Source: Breviolum minutum Mf 1.05b.01 (taxonomy: Eukaryota; Sar; Dinophyceae; Suessiales; Symbiodiniaceae). From it: a stretch of 64,000 bases of DNA. The stretch's first letter is position 1. Every line of letters begins with the position of its first letter. The translations under genes and the position numbers were made by a program. The stretch lies in contig DF240135.1 in the NCBI GenBank assembly GCA_000507305.1, positions 6,398 to 70,397 of the forward strand, read 5' to 3'. The notes beneath the pieces were generated by a model. That model saw nothing but the letters and a program-made list of their open reading frames with translations, made no database searches and was not told the origin of the DNA. This document shows positions 42,648 to 54,484 of this stretch, piece by piece.

Positions 42648-45301
42648 GTGTGTTTCGTGTGTTTGGGCCACCATTGTGATACTGAGGTCATCTTGCGCAC
42701 GATCAATCATGCGCTGCTTGTGATGACGAAGCGGACCCTGGCAGACTTCAGGGTGGAAGAGAAAGATCGTTTGGAAGTGGGGGAAGACCTCAGGTATGCA
42801 CGACTTCCCCTTACTCATACTGAAATTCGTTGGTGATGATGAAGCAACCCAGCACAAGGCTTTCAACTACATGTGGGATAGCAAAGTTGGCCTGTCTCTG
42901 ATGGGTTTCTCCGATTCTGAAACTAGTCACCCTGCTTGGAATGCTTTCCGCAAAGCTGCATCCCATTCGGGACTAACAGTCCACATCATGAAGTTAACAC
43001 TTTGTTGCAGCTTGACTTTAGAATTTAGAAATTGAAGATGGAAATCAAATTCAAGAAACGGTAGAGTTCAAGTCCAAGACTGAAGAAATTTCAAAATCTC
43101 ATTGATGATGATATGTGTTTGTCCACTGTCATGTGCAAAAGTCTGCTTTCGAAAAGAAAAAATACTATTGTCAATGGTATATTTTAAATAGATCATGCTG
43201 GCCATTCAGATGGATCGGGAGTGATTTAATTTTACAGACCTTATCCCTTCTAGAAGTCATTCCTATAATGCTACTTTCCTGAGGTAACTTTGATCATGGA
43301 GCCTACAAGTCGGGTGACAAGTTGGAAGCGCAAAAGTCGTCATTTGAAAGGTACTTGTCGTTTCAGGGTGAGGAGTACTTCAGCTCTTTCCAGGAAAGCA
43401 TAGCCCATGATCGAGGGGATTTTGTTTCCTACGACGATGGGGGTTCTATTGCAGACACAATGATGGATTGGTTGTCATCCAGAGCTCTTAGAAATCGCGG
43501 TGTATACGAGCCATGCCTAAATTCAAATATCTTTTTCCGTGCTGACTCTCACTATTAATTTTGAACTATTTGGATTAGATTTGCAAATATTTGCAACTCA
43601 GAAAAAAAAATCAGCCACACTAGGTGAAGAACAAGTCCTGGTTTGGACTATACAGTCGGAAGCATTGAAAGCATTGCAGCATGATGTGGACCGGGTTGAT
43701 TAAACACGTCGGAGGTTTTGAGAATGTTGTTGTAGTCGTTGCGTTTGATTGGCTGCTTGTTTGAGCAGATTGTTTGAATCGAAATCGTTCATTTGATTGT
43801 AAAACCAGAAGTTGATTCGTAGTAGCCAATGTTGAAGAGAATTTTATGTGCTCTTTTGTGTGTATATAGATTATAGGTAGCGCGGCAATCAGACAGGTCA
43901 TTTTGATTTTCAATTTAAAGGCCCAACCCCGTAGGACAATGATCTTACCAGAGAAGATTTGATGGACGCTGCATTTCAAGACTATCATGGAGAAGAAGAT
44001 GTTGAAAAACCGCAGCCAAGAAACCGTACGGAGTTGTACCAGCTTTTCAACCAAAAAGGTCCAACGAATATGGTAGCAGGGTTCATGCAAGACAGGGAGT
44101 TGAAACTGGTAGCCCGCATGATCATCGACATCAGTTATCCATTAGAGAAAAGCTACTATGAAACTTTGAAATGCCTTTCTGCTGGGTGGAACGCGCAGTG
44201 CAAGTGGGTAAGTGGGCGTTCGGTTGGATCATGGTTGAGGACTGTGACAGACATTCTAAAGGTCTTGGAATCAGAATGCTTGCACAATCATCTGGAAATG
44301 ACAGAGTCTCTCAGATTAGAAATGACTCCCGAACCATGTGAATGGCCAATGTGGGCGAAGGCGGAAGAAGAAACACTTAACCAAGCGTTTGATTTTGCTG
44401 TTTCCTTAGCTGGACATTGGTTGTGGGCGAACATCCACTTTTGGCTTGAATTCCCGTCTTTACTGGCAACCGTATTGCACCCTGACCCAAACATTGCAGA
44501 AATGGCCTTCCAACATATGGAAAAACTGGCAACAGCAGTGAACTTAGCTGAAACGAGTGAGAGGGTGGTCATACAAGAATTGTTTTCTGACCTAGGGTGG
44601 CACCGTCAACAGTTAGCAAGACTAGCAATGGCCCTGACGTTGCAGGGTAAGAAGGAATCTTTGAAGAAGTTAGCCAGAAGGTCGTTCAAAGGCAGCCCTT
44701 CGACAAAGGATTGCCTGGAGAATTGCTTCGGGTTTTTACACCGGAAAGCACAGGTCAATTCGACAAATCAAAAGCTCGCAGATATGACGAAATATCTGTA
44801 TACGATCATCTCTCCATACGCAGAGTCCGGGGGGCTCCCCCAAATCCTCCGATGTGGACACATTGCGTTCTCCACAGGGATTTGCAGCTAGAGAGCAAGC
44901 CCATCGTGAACTCTTCTCCCCGCAGTCATCACTTTTTCCTAACCCGCAGGCTGTTCCCAAACCAGGAAAGGGTTTGAGTTGAAAGTTGAAAATGTGTTTT
45001 CCCAGATTTTCGATTAGCTTTTGCGAGAGCTCTAAATAATATATATCTACATGCATACATATATAATATATTTATATTATTTTATATTAATCTATATTAT
45101 TACATTGTTTCTTCCCAATGGGGCACCAACCGGCTTCCAGGAGATATATTTGCGGCAGGGTTCAAAGCGGCTGGTGTGGCAGCACAGCAAAATTCTTCAG
45201 CAGCAGCCGCCTTCTTGCTCATTGATTCTGAATCTGGGTGGTCAAACGTGGACATGTGCTGGATTGGTACCTTCCTTGAATTTGAAAAAACGATACATTG
45301 A
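42648..45301 (+). CDS. Unknown multi-exon gene with an apparent one-base frameshift
   Basis: Supported segments: about 42660-42788 (DTEVILRTINHALLVMTKRT..., donor CTCAG|GTATGC); about 42797-42990 (GDDEATQHKAFNYMWDSKVG); 43284-43501 (NFDHGAYKSGDKLEAQ... to SSRALRNRG, donor GGT|GTATAC); 43935-44971 (DNDLTREDLMDAAFQDYHGE...); 45141-45301 (DIFAAGFKAAGVAAQQNSSA... to TGA). The long exon includes WLRTVTDILKVLESECLHNH and KGSPSTKDCLENCFGFLHRK. After YAESGG (44829-44834, a run of six G) the coding-like frame continues one base off as SPKSSDVDTLRSPQGFAARE; a five-G run would keep it open. Intron 44972-45140 is GT-AG, phase 1. The CLENCFGFLHRK...N context loosely recalls C-terminal parts of some transposases, but I do not claim it. 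Confidence 0.55.
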
Positions 45302-45942
45302 ATTGCAGCAATCAATAGATTAGAAGGCATTTTTTTGTTGCTACTGCCTAGGTTCGTTTATTTAATCTGGGGTTCAACAACCCACATCTTTCAATAGACA
45401 CACTGGCCGTGGTTTCAGCAAAGTAAAAGACTAATAAGATGATGCTGTTTTGGAATCTCAATATATATCTATAATATTCTATAATATATCTTTATCTATA
45501 TAGATATATATATATATATATCTACAACCCCGCCAAAAACAATCATTGATCAGAACAGTTGTCCTCAAACGATTTTTGGAACACACGATTGCCCAGTGCA
45601 CATTTCAACAAGTCTATCTAAGGCAGTTTGTTCGTTACCGGATGTATCTACCATAACCGCACTTCAGATGTGTATGTCATCAGCCTGGGATTTCGGAAAT
45701 GGGCTACTGTTGGTTGCCCCCTGGAAAAAAAAACAATCGGTGAGAAGGAGGGAAGGGGTGGGACGGGCTGTTTGATACCTGTGTCGATAGTAATCCGTTG
45801 TAATGGTCCTGTTCCCCCCTGAGTTCAGGTTAATGTTCATGTTTGTAAATGTAACCTACCAACAGATTTCATATGATTATTTATGGAGATTTTCAAGGCA
45901 ATTGTGTTACTTAGATGGACATCTCCACTCCCATCCCGACAG

Positions 45943-46940
45943 GAGTTTTTGACTCTTCGCCCTGCGGTGTCTATGTCATCACAACCGTTGGCACGGGACT
46001 TGCAGTGGATGGTTAACTTTGAAATCGAGGGGGCTTGGCAGTATGTACCTGTGAAACGTGTGGTTCGGGGCCTCATTCCAAGGGACATGTACGTAGCTGG
46101 TTTCAGTTTTTGCTGGCAAATCACATCCTCCGAGGGTGAATCATTGATTCGGTCAGCTGTGAGAGAGGGAACCTGGATTGCATTGAACCACCTCAGGTTA
46201 GTTTGCAATAAACTGGGTGTAGATCCCCCAGAGCCAAAGAAAGGTTCGGGAAAAGACGGGGCTGTCATGAAAATTGACTGGGCGAGGAAGTTAGTCGAGT
46301 TCCTATTTCCTGATTCTTCTGTTGAAGAAAAAAAAAGGATGATAGCCAAATTGACTTGGAAAGGAAAAATGGTTACTTTGAAAGACAAAGAACGTTCGAT
46401 CTTAGAGATGGTAGCTGAATTAGATGAAGAAAATCGAGAAGCCCCAGAATTTCAGAAGGTAATCCGGCTTGCAAAAAATCAATTGAAAGAACATGAAAGG
46501 CGAGAGGTTGAATCTAAGACGCGAAAACTTGTTGAGTCAGAGTACAAGAGATCCAATTGGAAGAGGATGAGAGGCTTGAGAAAGCTAAACAGGATGCAGC
46601 GTTGGTGGCCGAGAAAGCTAAACAGGATGATGAGGCCAAAAACAAGGGTGAACCAGCTTCTTCAAGTGGCATCTCCCGGAAAGCAAGTGCTACACCCCCG
46701 GCATTGAAAGACTTTCTGACAGTTGACATGCAAACAGCGAGGATTTCATTGAACAGGGATCCCACTGGCTATGGGTATCGGGCGTTCTATCCGAGTTCCT
46801 CTCAGAAAATCATTCATGTAGAGAAACTTTTTGCTTTTAAAATTTATGGAACACCATCATTTATGGAACATTTGGGACTTAAACCATGGATGTTGGCACT
46901 TCAGTTTTTTTTGAATCTGAATTCGACTTCAGTTTTTTGA
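45943..46940 (+). CDS. Unknown gene with an apparent one-base frameshift
   Basis: After acceptor CCCGACAG (45941-45942) the frame reads EFLTLRPAVS and in-frame Met 45973, MSSQPLARDLQWMVNFEIEG, AWQYVPVKRVVRGLIPRDMY. It stays coding-like to about 46535 with a basic helical end (LAKNQLKEHERREVESKTRK). From about 46537 the natural continuation is in the next frame: IQLEEDERLEKAKQDAALVA, EKAKQDDEAK, then SGISRKASATPPALKDFLTV and RDPTGYGYRAFYPSSSQ before TGA 46940. One extra A in the aag/aga run near 46537 would restore a single frame (YKKIQLEEDERLEK). So this is either a pseudogene or carries a sequence error. The N-terminal 150 residues look globular, the middle is a coiled coil. No family recognised. 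Confidence 0.55.
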
Positions 46941-47180
46941 GGTTTGTCATTTCCAAGACCCGGTCCATCACCGTGTGCATTTGAGGGGTAGCATTAAAAA
47001 ACATAAACTAGTAGTGGGAAAGAGTTATTCAACTCTATTTTCAACGTGTAGAGATTTCATCGGTTCAAATTCACAAGCCTGCGAAATTTCTTTGGACATA
47101 TCTTAATTTTGGGGAAGTACACCCAAATACACCTGGGAAGATGGGGAAGTATTATTCACAAGGGGAATCTAGTATTTATG

Positions 47181-47281
47181 CTCCCTAAAACTAACATGGT
47201 ACCTGAAAATAGGCCATCCCAAAAGGAAACTAGTATTCCAACCATCCATTTTCAGGCGCTATGTTAGTTTCAGGGAGGGTA
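47181..47281. mobile_element. MITE family H copy
   Basis: CTCCCTAAAACTAACATGGT to GCTATGTTAGTTTCAGGGAG with inner aaaggaaactagtattccaa. Confidence 0.65.
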
Positions 47282-47384
47282 TTGTTTGGGCATTGGTTTG
47301 AGACGTCTGGTATTAAATTCCAATGTTTAAATTTGTTTATAAAACAAGTCATTATTCTGTGAAGCCCTGCTTTGTGATGGAAAT

Positions 47385-47558
47385 CAGGTACAGAACCAGG
47401 AAGACAAAAATGCTTCCAGCGCAAATGGAATACGCAGAGGTGTTGGGAGGAATATGAAGCTCTTCACGCTTGTGTGGCATTTGTGTACACCCGCTGGAAT
47501 GTCGAGAACCCCTCAAAAAAGGTCGCAATGCAGTTTGGCGATATTTATCATTTGTCAT
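47385..47558. other. Coding-like island, strand uncertain
   Basis: Plus strand reads QRKWNTQRCWEEYEALHACV then AFVYTRWNVENPSKKVAMQF; minus strand reads MPHKREELHIPPNTSAYSIC then AGSIFVFLVLYLIS with a membrane-like helix. Neither has clear splice sites. One of them may be an isolated exon. Confidence 0.25.
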
Positions 47559-47633
47559 TTATCAGTTTTTGTTGATGGAAAATAGATGTAATGTAATGTA
47601 CGTATGAAGACTACAAATGGTGGTGAGAAAAGT

Positions 47634-47743
47634 ACGTTACAAAAAAGGAAAACGCTCTCGACTAATATGCACCTCTGTTTGGAAAAGGTAACTCCCTTAA
47701 TGGCAATTCTTGGTATCTATGTTAGATTTCTGGAGCGTAAGAT
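47634..47743. mobile_element. Family I copy, left end eroded
   Basis: Shares ggtaactcccttaatggcaa and ttcttggtatctatgttaga with copies at 49605 and 53825. Confidence 0.45.
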
Positions 47744-48191
47744 AAAATTAAAACCTTCTCCATCTAAGGCCGGCGCTTGACCAAGTCAAAGACTTCGTCG
47801 CCAAATTGCCACCGTCGTGAATCGAAGCGATGATGGTCGCCAAAAAATTCAGCAGCAGCAATCATCATCATCAATCAAAGCATCATCAAAAGGGGATGGG
47901 AGTAGGGAAGCGAAAAACGTGATAATATATATATATATATACAATATATCTTTACATTCTGCAGAACAACTTAATACGGGATGTTAGCGTTCCCGAGAGT
48001 TTCCCGAGTGTATTTTTATTGCTCTAAGTCTGGATGACTCGAATGATGGGCACCTTTCACGAACGCTAGCAAACATCATAAGAAATCAGCGTTTTATAGC
48101 AATTTTTGGTCATTTTCTGACAGAATCTGGGTCCAGATCCAGGATGGTATTCCGAGGGGGGGGGGGCTTGAAGGGGGGGGGGGGCATGGAG

Positions 48192-48449
48192 TCTGTGAAT
48201 ATAATCACCCAATTGGCAGTATGCGTGGTTGTACTGCCAATTGGGTGATTATGTATCACCGCTCCCACCTATTACTTGGAGGATCATCCCAGTTAGTAAG
48301 TGGTTGATAACCATGGTGCTCGTAAGTTCCCTATGTAGGGTTTATTCCCCTTCCAAATGGGCTTTTCATGGCTTATAAATAGGGGGTGATCCTAACCACT
48401 TACTGATTGGGATGATCCTCCAAGTAAGGGAACCAGAAACAGCTATTGA
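48192..48449. mobile_element. MITE family A copy split by a younger element
   Basis: Keeps ATAATCACCCAATTGGCAGT, CTGCCAATTGGGTGATTATG, CCCACCTAT and, after the 48275-48424 insertion, AAGGGAACCAGAAACAGCTATTGA. The left tip is degenerate. Confidence 0.75.
48275..48424. mobile_element. 150-bp Tc1/mariner-type MITE nested in family A, TA TSD
   Basis: CTTGGAGGATCATCCCA...GTAAGTGGTT pairs with the right end over 31 bp with two mismatches. TA is duplicated (48273-48274, 48425-48426) relative to the uninterrupted family A sequence CCACCTATTAAGGG. Confidence 0.85.
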
Positions 48450-48560
48450 AGCATTATTACATGTTTCGTGGATCCCAATCCAAACCTTCATAGCTTTTGT
48501 GGGAAGCCTGGGCTGTCCCCTTGGCCGCATTCTTTCACCGAAATTGAAGTGTCAAAAACT

Positions 48561-48663
48561 GGATGTTTCCAAAGTACCCCAAAATGGATGGTGAAAATAA
48601 TGGAAACTTTATTATGAAAATGGATGATTTGGGGGTAGCCCACCCCTATCTTTGGAAACACCC
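48561..48663. mobile_element. MITE family G copy
   Basis: GGATGTTTCCAAAG to CTTTGGAAACACCC, inner CCCCAAAATGGATGGTGAAA and AAATGGATGATTTGGGGG. Confidence 0.65.
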
Positions 48664-48979
48664 AACAAAAGTGTTTGTTTAAGACGACTTTCTACCATGG
48701 GATTCATCACCATTCTTCACCACCATTTTGGAGAATTTTTTGTTGTTTTTTTCCAAGCACCGAACAGTCGCAAATCAAAGAAAAGAGAGGCTTGGAGAGC
48801 AATCTTTGTTGGTGGTGCGTGGGCTTTTTCCTCACGTTGGGGGGCCCTTTTTGTGTTGTTGGACCGCGACTTTGGAGACCTGAGTTTTTCTGATCATTGA
48901 AAACCGCTGGGTATTTGAAAGTTGTAGAGGTTGCACTACCCAGTTCCAGGAGGTAAATGTGAGATATATTTACATATAT

Positions 48980-49082
48980 ACCCTCCTTGAAACTAACATG
49001 GCACCCGGAAAATGGATGGTTGGAATGCTAGTTTCCTTTTGGGATAGCCTATTTTCAGGTGCTATGTTAGTTTCAGGCAGGG
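48980..49082. mobile_element. MITE family H copy, TA TSD
   Basis: CCCTCCTTGAAACTAACATG to GCTATGTTAGTTTCAGGCAGGG, flanked by TA on both sides. Central segment is inverted relative to the 47181 copy. Confidence 0.75.
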
Positions 49083-49199
49083 TATGCATAGGATTACAAC
49101 ATAGCATTAGAAAGATCCCCACCAACCAAAGTCATTACAACGGAACGTAACAACAACTTTGGAAGAATGCATAGGTGGCGATGGTTTCTTGATCCTTAC

Positions 49200-49297
49200 C
49201 GATCAAACAGTGTAATGGCACTGTTTCATTTATGACTAGGATGTTTGAACTGAACATCGATTTTTCACTGGATGACATGTTGATCCCGCCAGCAATG
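49200..49297 (-). CDS. Candidate minus-strand internal exon
   Basis: Minus strand: acceptor CATACCTAG|CATTGC at 49297, donor GATCG|GTAAGG at 49200. The 98 nt read IAGGINMSSSEKSMFSSNIL then VINETVPLHCLIG. Plus-strand frames are broken. Isolated between MITEs, so probably an exon of a gene with large repeat-filled introns. No family recognised. Confidence 0.4.
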
Positions 49298-49480
49298 CTA
49301 GGTATGCTAGTTTGTTCCGTTTGGAATTTGAATTGAAAATGATACACCAAACTTACAATGAGACACTGTTCACTTCCTCACTGTTTCTACTTATTGAGAG
49401 TTCAACCAACATAAATTGTACTACAACTAACCACTATCATTCATAATATCACAATCTCAGATCATATGATGGATCTTTCC

Positions 49481-49590
49481 TCCAGGGAACGAGGAAACAT
49501 ATCTCACCAAACGGGAAAGCCGGAAATTCATCGACTTAAGTTTGTGCCAAATGAGAGGGGGATATGTTTTTTTACTCGTTCCCAGGAGGT
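49481..49590. mobile_element. Inverted-repeat element, family N
   Basis: CCTCCAGGGAACGAGGAAACATATC approx. on the left pairs with gatatgtttttttactcgtt then cccaggagg on the right. Confidence 0.55.
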
Positions 49591-49604
49591 TAGTCGATTT
49601 ACAT

Positions 49605-49710
49605 TACACTCCAGAAAAATAACGTAGATACCAAGAATTGCCATCTTTTAAGGGAGTTATCTTTGCAAAATCATTTTGGGTACCCAGCCGTTAGTTTTTC
49701 GGGGAGTGTA
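49605..49710. mobile_element. MITE family I copy
   Basis: TTACACTCCAGAAAAATAAC to TTAGTTTTTCGGGGAGTGTAA. Confidence 0.6.
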
Positions 49711-49797
49711 ATTTGGTTGATAAAAACCTTCTACCAACAAGAACTTACTTGGCCAATGGCTAAACGGCTTCAACTTTTTGGGATTACATATTTCGTA

Positions 49798-49892
49798 CCC
49801 ATACGATCCATGTATGGTATATTCACCTTCATTTGTTTAATTTTCATGGTAAATGTAGGTAAATATTTACCAGTCTGATGGATCCTGTGGGG
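49798..49892. mobile_element. MITE family D copy
   Basis: CCCATACGATCCATGTATGG to GATGGATCCTGTGGGG, inner ttcatggtaaatgtaggtaa. Confidence 0.7.
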
Positions 49893-50276
49893 TAGGGAAA
49901 AAGATCAGCCCTTTCAACCACTTTTAATTTCAGGCTTCCAGGACCGCCATTCGATGAGGACAGAAAGTTGGAAGTTCAAAATCTCAGCTACAAACCCCCT
50001 CGAAAATCGGATCCGTTTCCCCAAGGCGCACGTCGCCAGAGTACGACAAAGGCACTAGGAGCACCGTGTTTTTTTTGGTGAAGAAGTGACAAAATTTGAA
50101 TGCTAACGGAGTTGCGTTCATGAATTTTTTCAATGTCAAAAGAAATGTATAATATACACCATACATTAATACAATTGTACATTCAATATTAGTCAAATCA
50201 ATAGTAGTAAGAATTATATATGTTACTACTATCATTATTGTTACTGGTATTAGTATTGTCACTTTTTTGGTGATGA

Positions 50277-50385
50277 TACTGTTGATGGAAGAAATCCTGC
50301 ACCACCTGGGATGTATAAAACCCTGTAAATAATGGGAAATTTACCATATCAACTGGTTAGCCGGATTTCTGAAGCATCAACAGTA
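50277..50385. mobile_element. MITE family C copy
   Basis: TACTGTTGATGGAAGAAATC to GATTTCTGAAGCATCAACAGTA approx., core cctgcaccacctgggatgta and ccctgtaaataatggg. Confidence 0.75.
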
Positions 50386-50479
50386 GTATACCATCAGCTA
50401 ATGGTTTATTGGTGCTTTACTATCCCAGGAAGGCACTGAAAGTATAGAAATTCTACAATTGGGCCGCCAACCTGAATCG

Positions 50480-50880
50480 ATATGTTGTTGGTTGATTGAA
50501 TATCATATATATATATATCTTTATATATCCATAGATTTAAGCCATGTTTCATATAGACATATATATACATAGATATTTTATGCATATGTAGATTGTAGAT
50601 TACATTTATTTTTTGAAAATATACATACTATATTGACTAATTGTTTTTTGTTCAATGATATTATATCATAGTATGTCGTATTACATTTAGTATCTAGTAT
50701 ATTGTGTTGCATATTTGATTTGTATACTGTATAGTATCTAACTTTTAACTATCTTATACATTATCAATATTTCGCATTATGTTGTATTGTATTTTGAGGT
50801 GCTGCCCCACCCTGTAACAGCAGCCATTGGCCACTGGCATTATTACATTTCAGATAGGGGATCCCCTTAGGCTTTCACTT
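50480..50880. other. Very AT-rich stretch without gene
   Basis: Dominated by tata, tatc and attatat-type sequence. No frame or repeat family is recognised. Confidence 0.4.
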
Positions 50881-50934
50881 CCCACTGCTACTAGGAGCAT
50901 CCCAAATTGTATTATATTTGATTACCCTCCCTGA

Positions 50935-51026
50935 AAGTAACATAGCCCCTGAAAATAGGTCATCCCCAAAAGGAAACTAGTATTCCAACCAGCTTTTTTC
51001 AGGGGATATGTTTGTTTTAGGCAGTA
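50935..51026. mobile_element. MITE family H copy, right end diverged
   Basis: CCCTCCCTGAAAGTAACATA, inner aaaggaaactagtattccaa, right end ggatatgtttgttttaggca. Confidence 0.6.
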
Positions 51027-51443
51027 TATATTTTGTCATATCATATCGTACAATTTTATGTCATACGATATTATATCATACCGGGATAGTCTGACATCAA
51101 AAAATGCCGTGTCTATTAGGCGCTGCGGGAAATAACTTGGAACGAAATTCTCTCACCAATTGAGCAGTGACCAGTTGACCCTGGTTATTTTGCTGCATAT
51201 AGAGGTAAGGGGGTCGCTCCAAAACGCGAGCAAAGGGTCGCTCCGAAACGGGGGGCCAGTACCTTACTGAATAACTGATCTGTAAGTTATTTGCCACCAC
51301 AGAGGTTTGTGAGTACTTGAGTCTTGACAATTGGAGAAAAGATACATATTTCTCATGTGGCCCCCAATACCCTGGGTGGTTGTCCCCAAGGACCCCCCGG
51401 AGCCCGGCCCCCAAGTTCCCTTGTCCCACCCCCCAAAACCCTA

Positions 51444-51540
51444 AACGTGTGTTTGGAAGTGATCCTTAAATGGTGTTTGGAAGTGACCCGAAATCGCTGT
51501 GTTTGGAAGTGACCCAAAAGTTGTGTTTGGAAGAGACCCT
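51444..51540. repeat. About 27-bp tandem repeat, 4 copies
   Basis: Repeated tgtgtttggaagtgaccc(g/a)aa. A short related pair gggtcgctcc(a/g)aaacg lies at 51211-51260. Confidence 0.75.
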
Positions 51541-52430
51541 GGTACCCATATAGAGGATGAAATACTATACCCAGTTATATACGGATTATTTCATAAGCCA
51601 TGAAATAAAGGTCCTGTCATGGACCCATCAGTATCATGGTTGATGTCAGCCTGCTCAATTGGAGTTGGACCAGGACGAGCCAAGTCCACTTGTCATCGCC
51701 GTTTAGTTGGGGTTCCTCAGAGGGTTTCCCAGACACATCAAGCCATTTGGGGGTGCGCCCCGGGTGACAAGAAACAAATCGTGAGAACCAGGGTTGTTTG
51801 GCCCCTGGAAGGGTAACAAAAATTGATGTTTATAACCCTGGGAGTCCAGTCGACCAAACAAAGTGGCTGGTCTTTGGGATGATGCATGTAAAGGATTCCT
51901 TACTACCAATGGGCAAAGTTTGGTCGGCTTGGACAAAAGGCATTTAGTAGGACAACATTTTCTTTCAAAAAGACAAGCAAGATAAGTGGAGAAAAATGAC
52001 AATCTTGCGCATATTTGCTTTCTTGCTGTGCAGCCCTTTTCGGCTGTAGTATGTAGAGATCGATGGAAACCTGCCGTGATTTACATAAAAACTAGGATTC
52101 AATGGACCCGTGAGTTTTTGAAGGTTTGCTGAACCCGGGTAGGTTTTCACCTTTGGGCGACCGTGACCTTAATTTTCTCCAGTGGGGTAGGGTCAAGATA
52201 TGATAAAATATAGGTGTAACTGTTTAGTATTCCAACAATGGATGTGGGATGTTGGCTCATCACGACCAGGTTTCCTTTTAAACATTTTTTCGTGACTTTT
52301 GTGAATCCTACATTAAACCTCCACTTGCCACTGTTGCCATAACATCTATTAACATATTTACGTCCCAGCTTAGATTTCGGCTGTGGGTCAAAATTATGTG
52401 CACATCCCAAATGGATGATTTCAATACTTA

Positions 52431-52631
52431 CCCATAGGATCCATGTATGGTAATACTGTTGATGGACAAAATCCTGCACCACCTGGGATGGTTAAAACCC
52501 TATAAATAATGGGATAATCATCATCCTTGGTGGTGCAGGATTTCAGCCATCAACAGTATTACCTACATTTGGTTGATTTGTATGGTAAACGTAGGTCAAT
52601 ATACGGGAAACCAGGGCCATGGATCCGATGG
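52431..52631. mobile_element. MITE family D copy interrupted by family C
   Basis: CCCATAGGATCCATGTATGG before and acctacatttggttgatttg...CCATGGATCCGATGGG after the 52454-52558 insertion. Confidence 0.75.
52454..52558. mobile_element. MITE family C copy nested in family D
   Basis: TACTGTTGATGGACAAAATC to GATTTCAGCCATCAACAGTA; best-preserved inverted ends of the family. Confidence 0.8.
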
Positions 52632-52649
52632 GTAAGTTACCTTTTTCGG

Positions 52650-52741
52650 TCAAAATAGATGGCACAGAGACCGAAAGGTAGGTTTGTTTTTGGGGTCCTT
52701 AAAAACCAATACGTAGGGACTGTGCCATCTATTTTTTCCAT
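52650..52741. mobile_element. Short inverted-repeat element
   Basis: AAAATAGATGGCACAG and CTGTGCCATCTATTTTT are inverted ends about 90 bp apart. Only one copy seen here. Confidence 0.55.
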
Positions 52742-53130
52742 TACTGTACATAATATGACCAACTTCTGTGGTTTTGTTGGTACCCTGCTTTTGTTGACCC
52801 ATGGCCTTTAGAAAAAAGGGTCAGACATATTGAACCAAAGGTTGAGAAACAGAGGTTTTGTTTTTTTTTGAAACCTGATTTTAAAGGAAGACCAGGTTTA
52901 CAAATCACTATAGTACATATAATACATATTATTAATTCATGTATCTTCTCATGGAGATTTGCATGCCAAACATTAAAGATAAATTTGCTTACTGTTTTGA
53001 TGATAGCTTTGTGACAGTGATTGCTGGTTGGTTTCATGAATAGTATGAATCCTTTGCATTTTAGGATTACAGAGGGATTGTCAAAAAGCACAAGTCTTTC
53101 TGTCTCAATACCAATTGACCAACGAATACC

Positions 53131-53233
53131 ATCCTGGAACCTGTTTGTCCTCTATTTTTGGGCCAAAAGACCCGGCATCCAAAACAAGGTCCTTTTCTCC
53201 AATCAAAGCAGCCGGATCATTTGGGTTCCAGGA
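53131..53233. mobile_element. Repeat family L copy
   Basis: TCCTGGAACCTGTTTGTCCT to TTTGGGTTCCAGGA; matches 20508-20603. Confidence 0.6.
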
Positions 53234-53824
53234 TGCTATTTTGGGATGTGTTTTCAGGTTGCTGCGCCCACGAAACGCGCAACGCACTAAGGCAAGCCTT
53301 TTCACTCGTGCTCCGTCCCTTGGATCCCAACCCGGTCGGTCGTTTGGCATTTTTCGGGTGAGGTTCACCGTCAACTCCCTCCCTAGAAACAGTGGAATCA
53401 ACATCTGAAAATTCACGGTTTGTAGCTCCTGTCAAGGATTTTATAGCTGATGCTTATTTATCCTATTTTCGGGTAGTTCCCATGATTGGGCGGAAAATTT
53501 TTGAAAGCTGGAAAAGAATTCACATTGTTGCGACTTTTGACATGAAGAAATCCACTTGACACCCTCAAAGTAGCTGGGGCCAAGGTACCTATCTACTTAT
53601 AGTAACTACCCTGGGAACCCACAACCTTATTTTCTGGCGTTATTTCACCCATACGTTTTAGGGCTTAAAACAGAAAACATTCATTTTTCCATGGGTTATT
53701 GGGGTCCAAACGTAGATTTTGTTTTTTCTAGGAAACCTAACATCCTCCAACTATGATCAATTACATTATGTACGTAAGACATTTTGTCAGACTGGAATTT
53801 GCATACCCTGCCACAGTGCCATAT

Positions 53825-53933
53825 TAAACCCTCTGAAATCTAAGATAGATACCCAAAATAGCCATGTTTGAAAGGAGATATATACATTTTCCAAACCATC
53901 ATTGTTGGTATCTATGTTAGATTTCGGGGGTGT
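53825..53933. mobile_element. MITE family I copy
   Basis: ACCCTCTGAAATCTAAGATA and tatctatgttagatttcggg are inverted arms. Confidence 0.6.
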
Positions 53934-54105
53934 ATTTGCAACTGGGATTGGTGTATTCTTCAGTTGGCAATTCAACAACTTCGTTTTTCAGTTGGCGCGA
54001 GGCCTGGGCCTAGTGAAATGCACCAGGATGATTGGATCATTTTCCTTCATCCCAATGTGATTCCAATCCCAATCGACTCAAAACACTATTGACCATCATC
54101 ATATT

Positions 54106-54207
54106 CTAGGTGGTGGTTTCAAACATGTTTTGTTTTTGACCCCGGAGGAAATGATCCAATTTGACGAGCATATTTTTCAGATAGGTTGGTGAAAAACCGC
54201 CAACTAG
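54106..54207. mobile_element. MITE family B copy
   Basis: CTAGGTGGTGGTTTCAAACA to CCGCCAACTAG; flanks TATT/TGTT. Confidence 0.75.
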
Positions 54208-54484
54208 TGTTGTATTACAATACGCTTCCCAGCAAAACCTATGATGGCACTCTTTTAAAATGGACCATGTTAATGAATTGCCGAGGAATCTGTGTTTTAC
54301 CTGGGCCAGTGTATCGAAAATTACCAAAAAAGAATCATGGAAAACCCTCTCAATGGAGGAGGTTTGTTCAACCAGTTTTTTTCGCTCCGGTGTATAGTGA
54401 GGTCCTCAAGAAATCGTAATTTTTGAGGCCTCAAGATTCTTAGGCTATTTTTGTTTGTTTTGTCTTTTGTCAGCTCAAACATAA

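Noticed and set aside
43620-44090. Minus-strand 156-codon ORF
   Set aside because: Overlaps a strongly coding plus-strand exon and an intron; looks like a shadow.
51097-51429. Minus-strand 110-codon ORF
   Set aside because: Contains the antisense of tandem repeats and C/G-run sequence; no splice sites or convincing composition.
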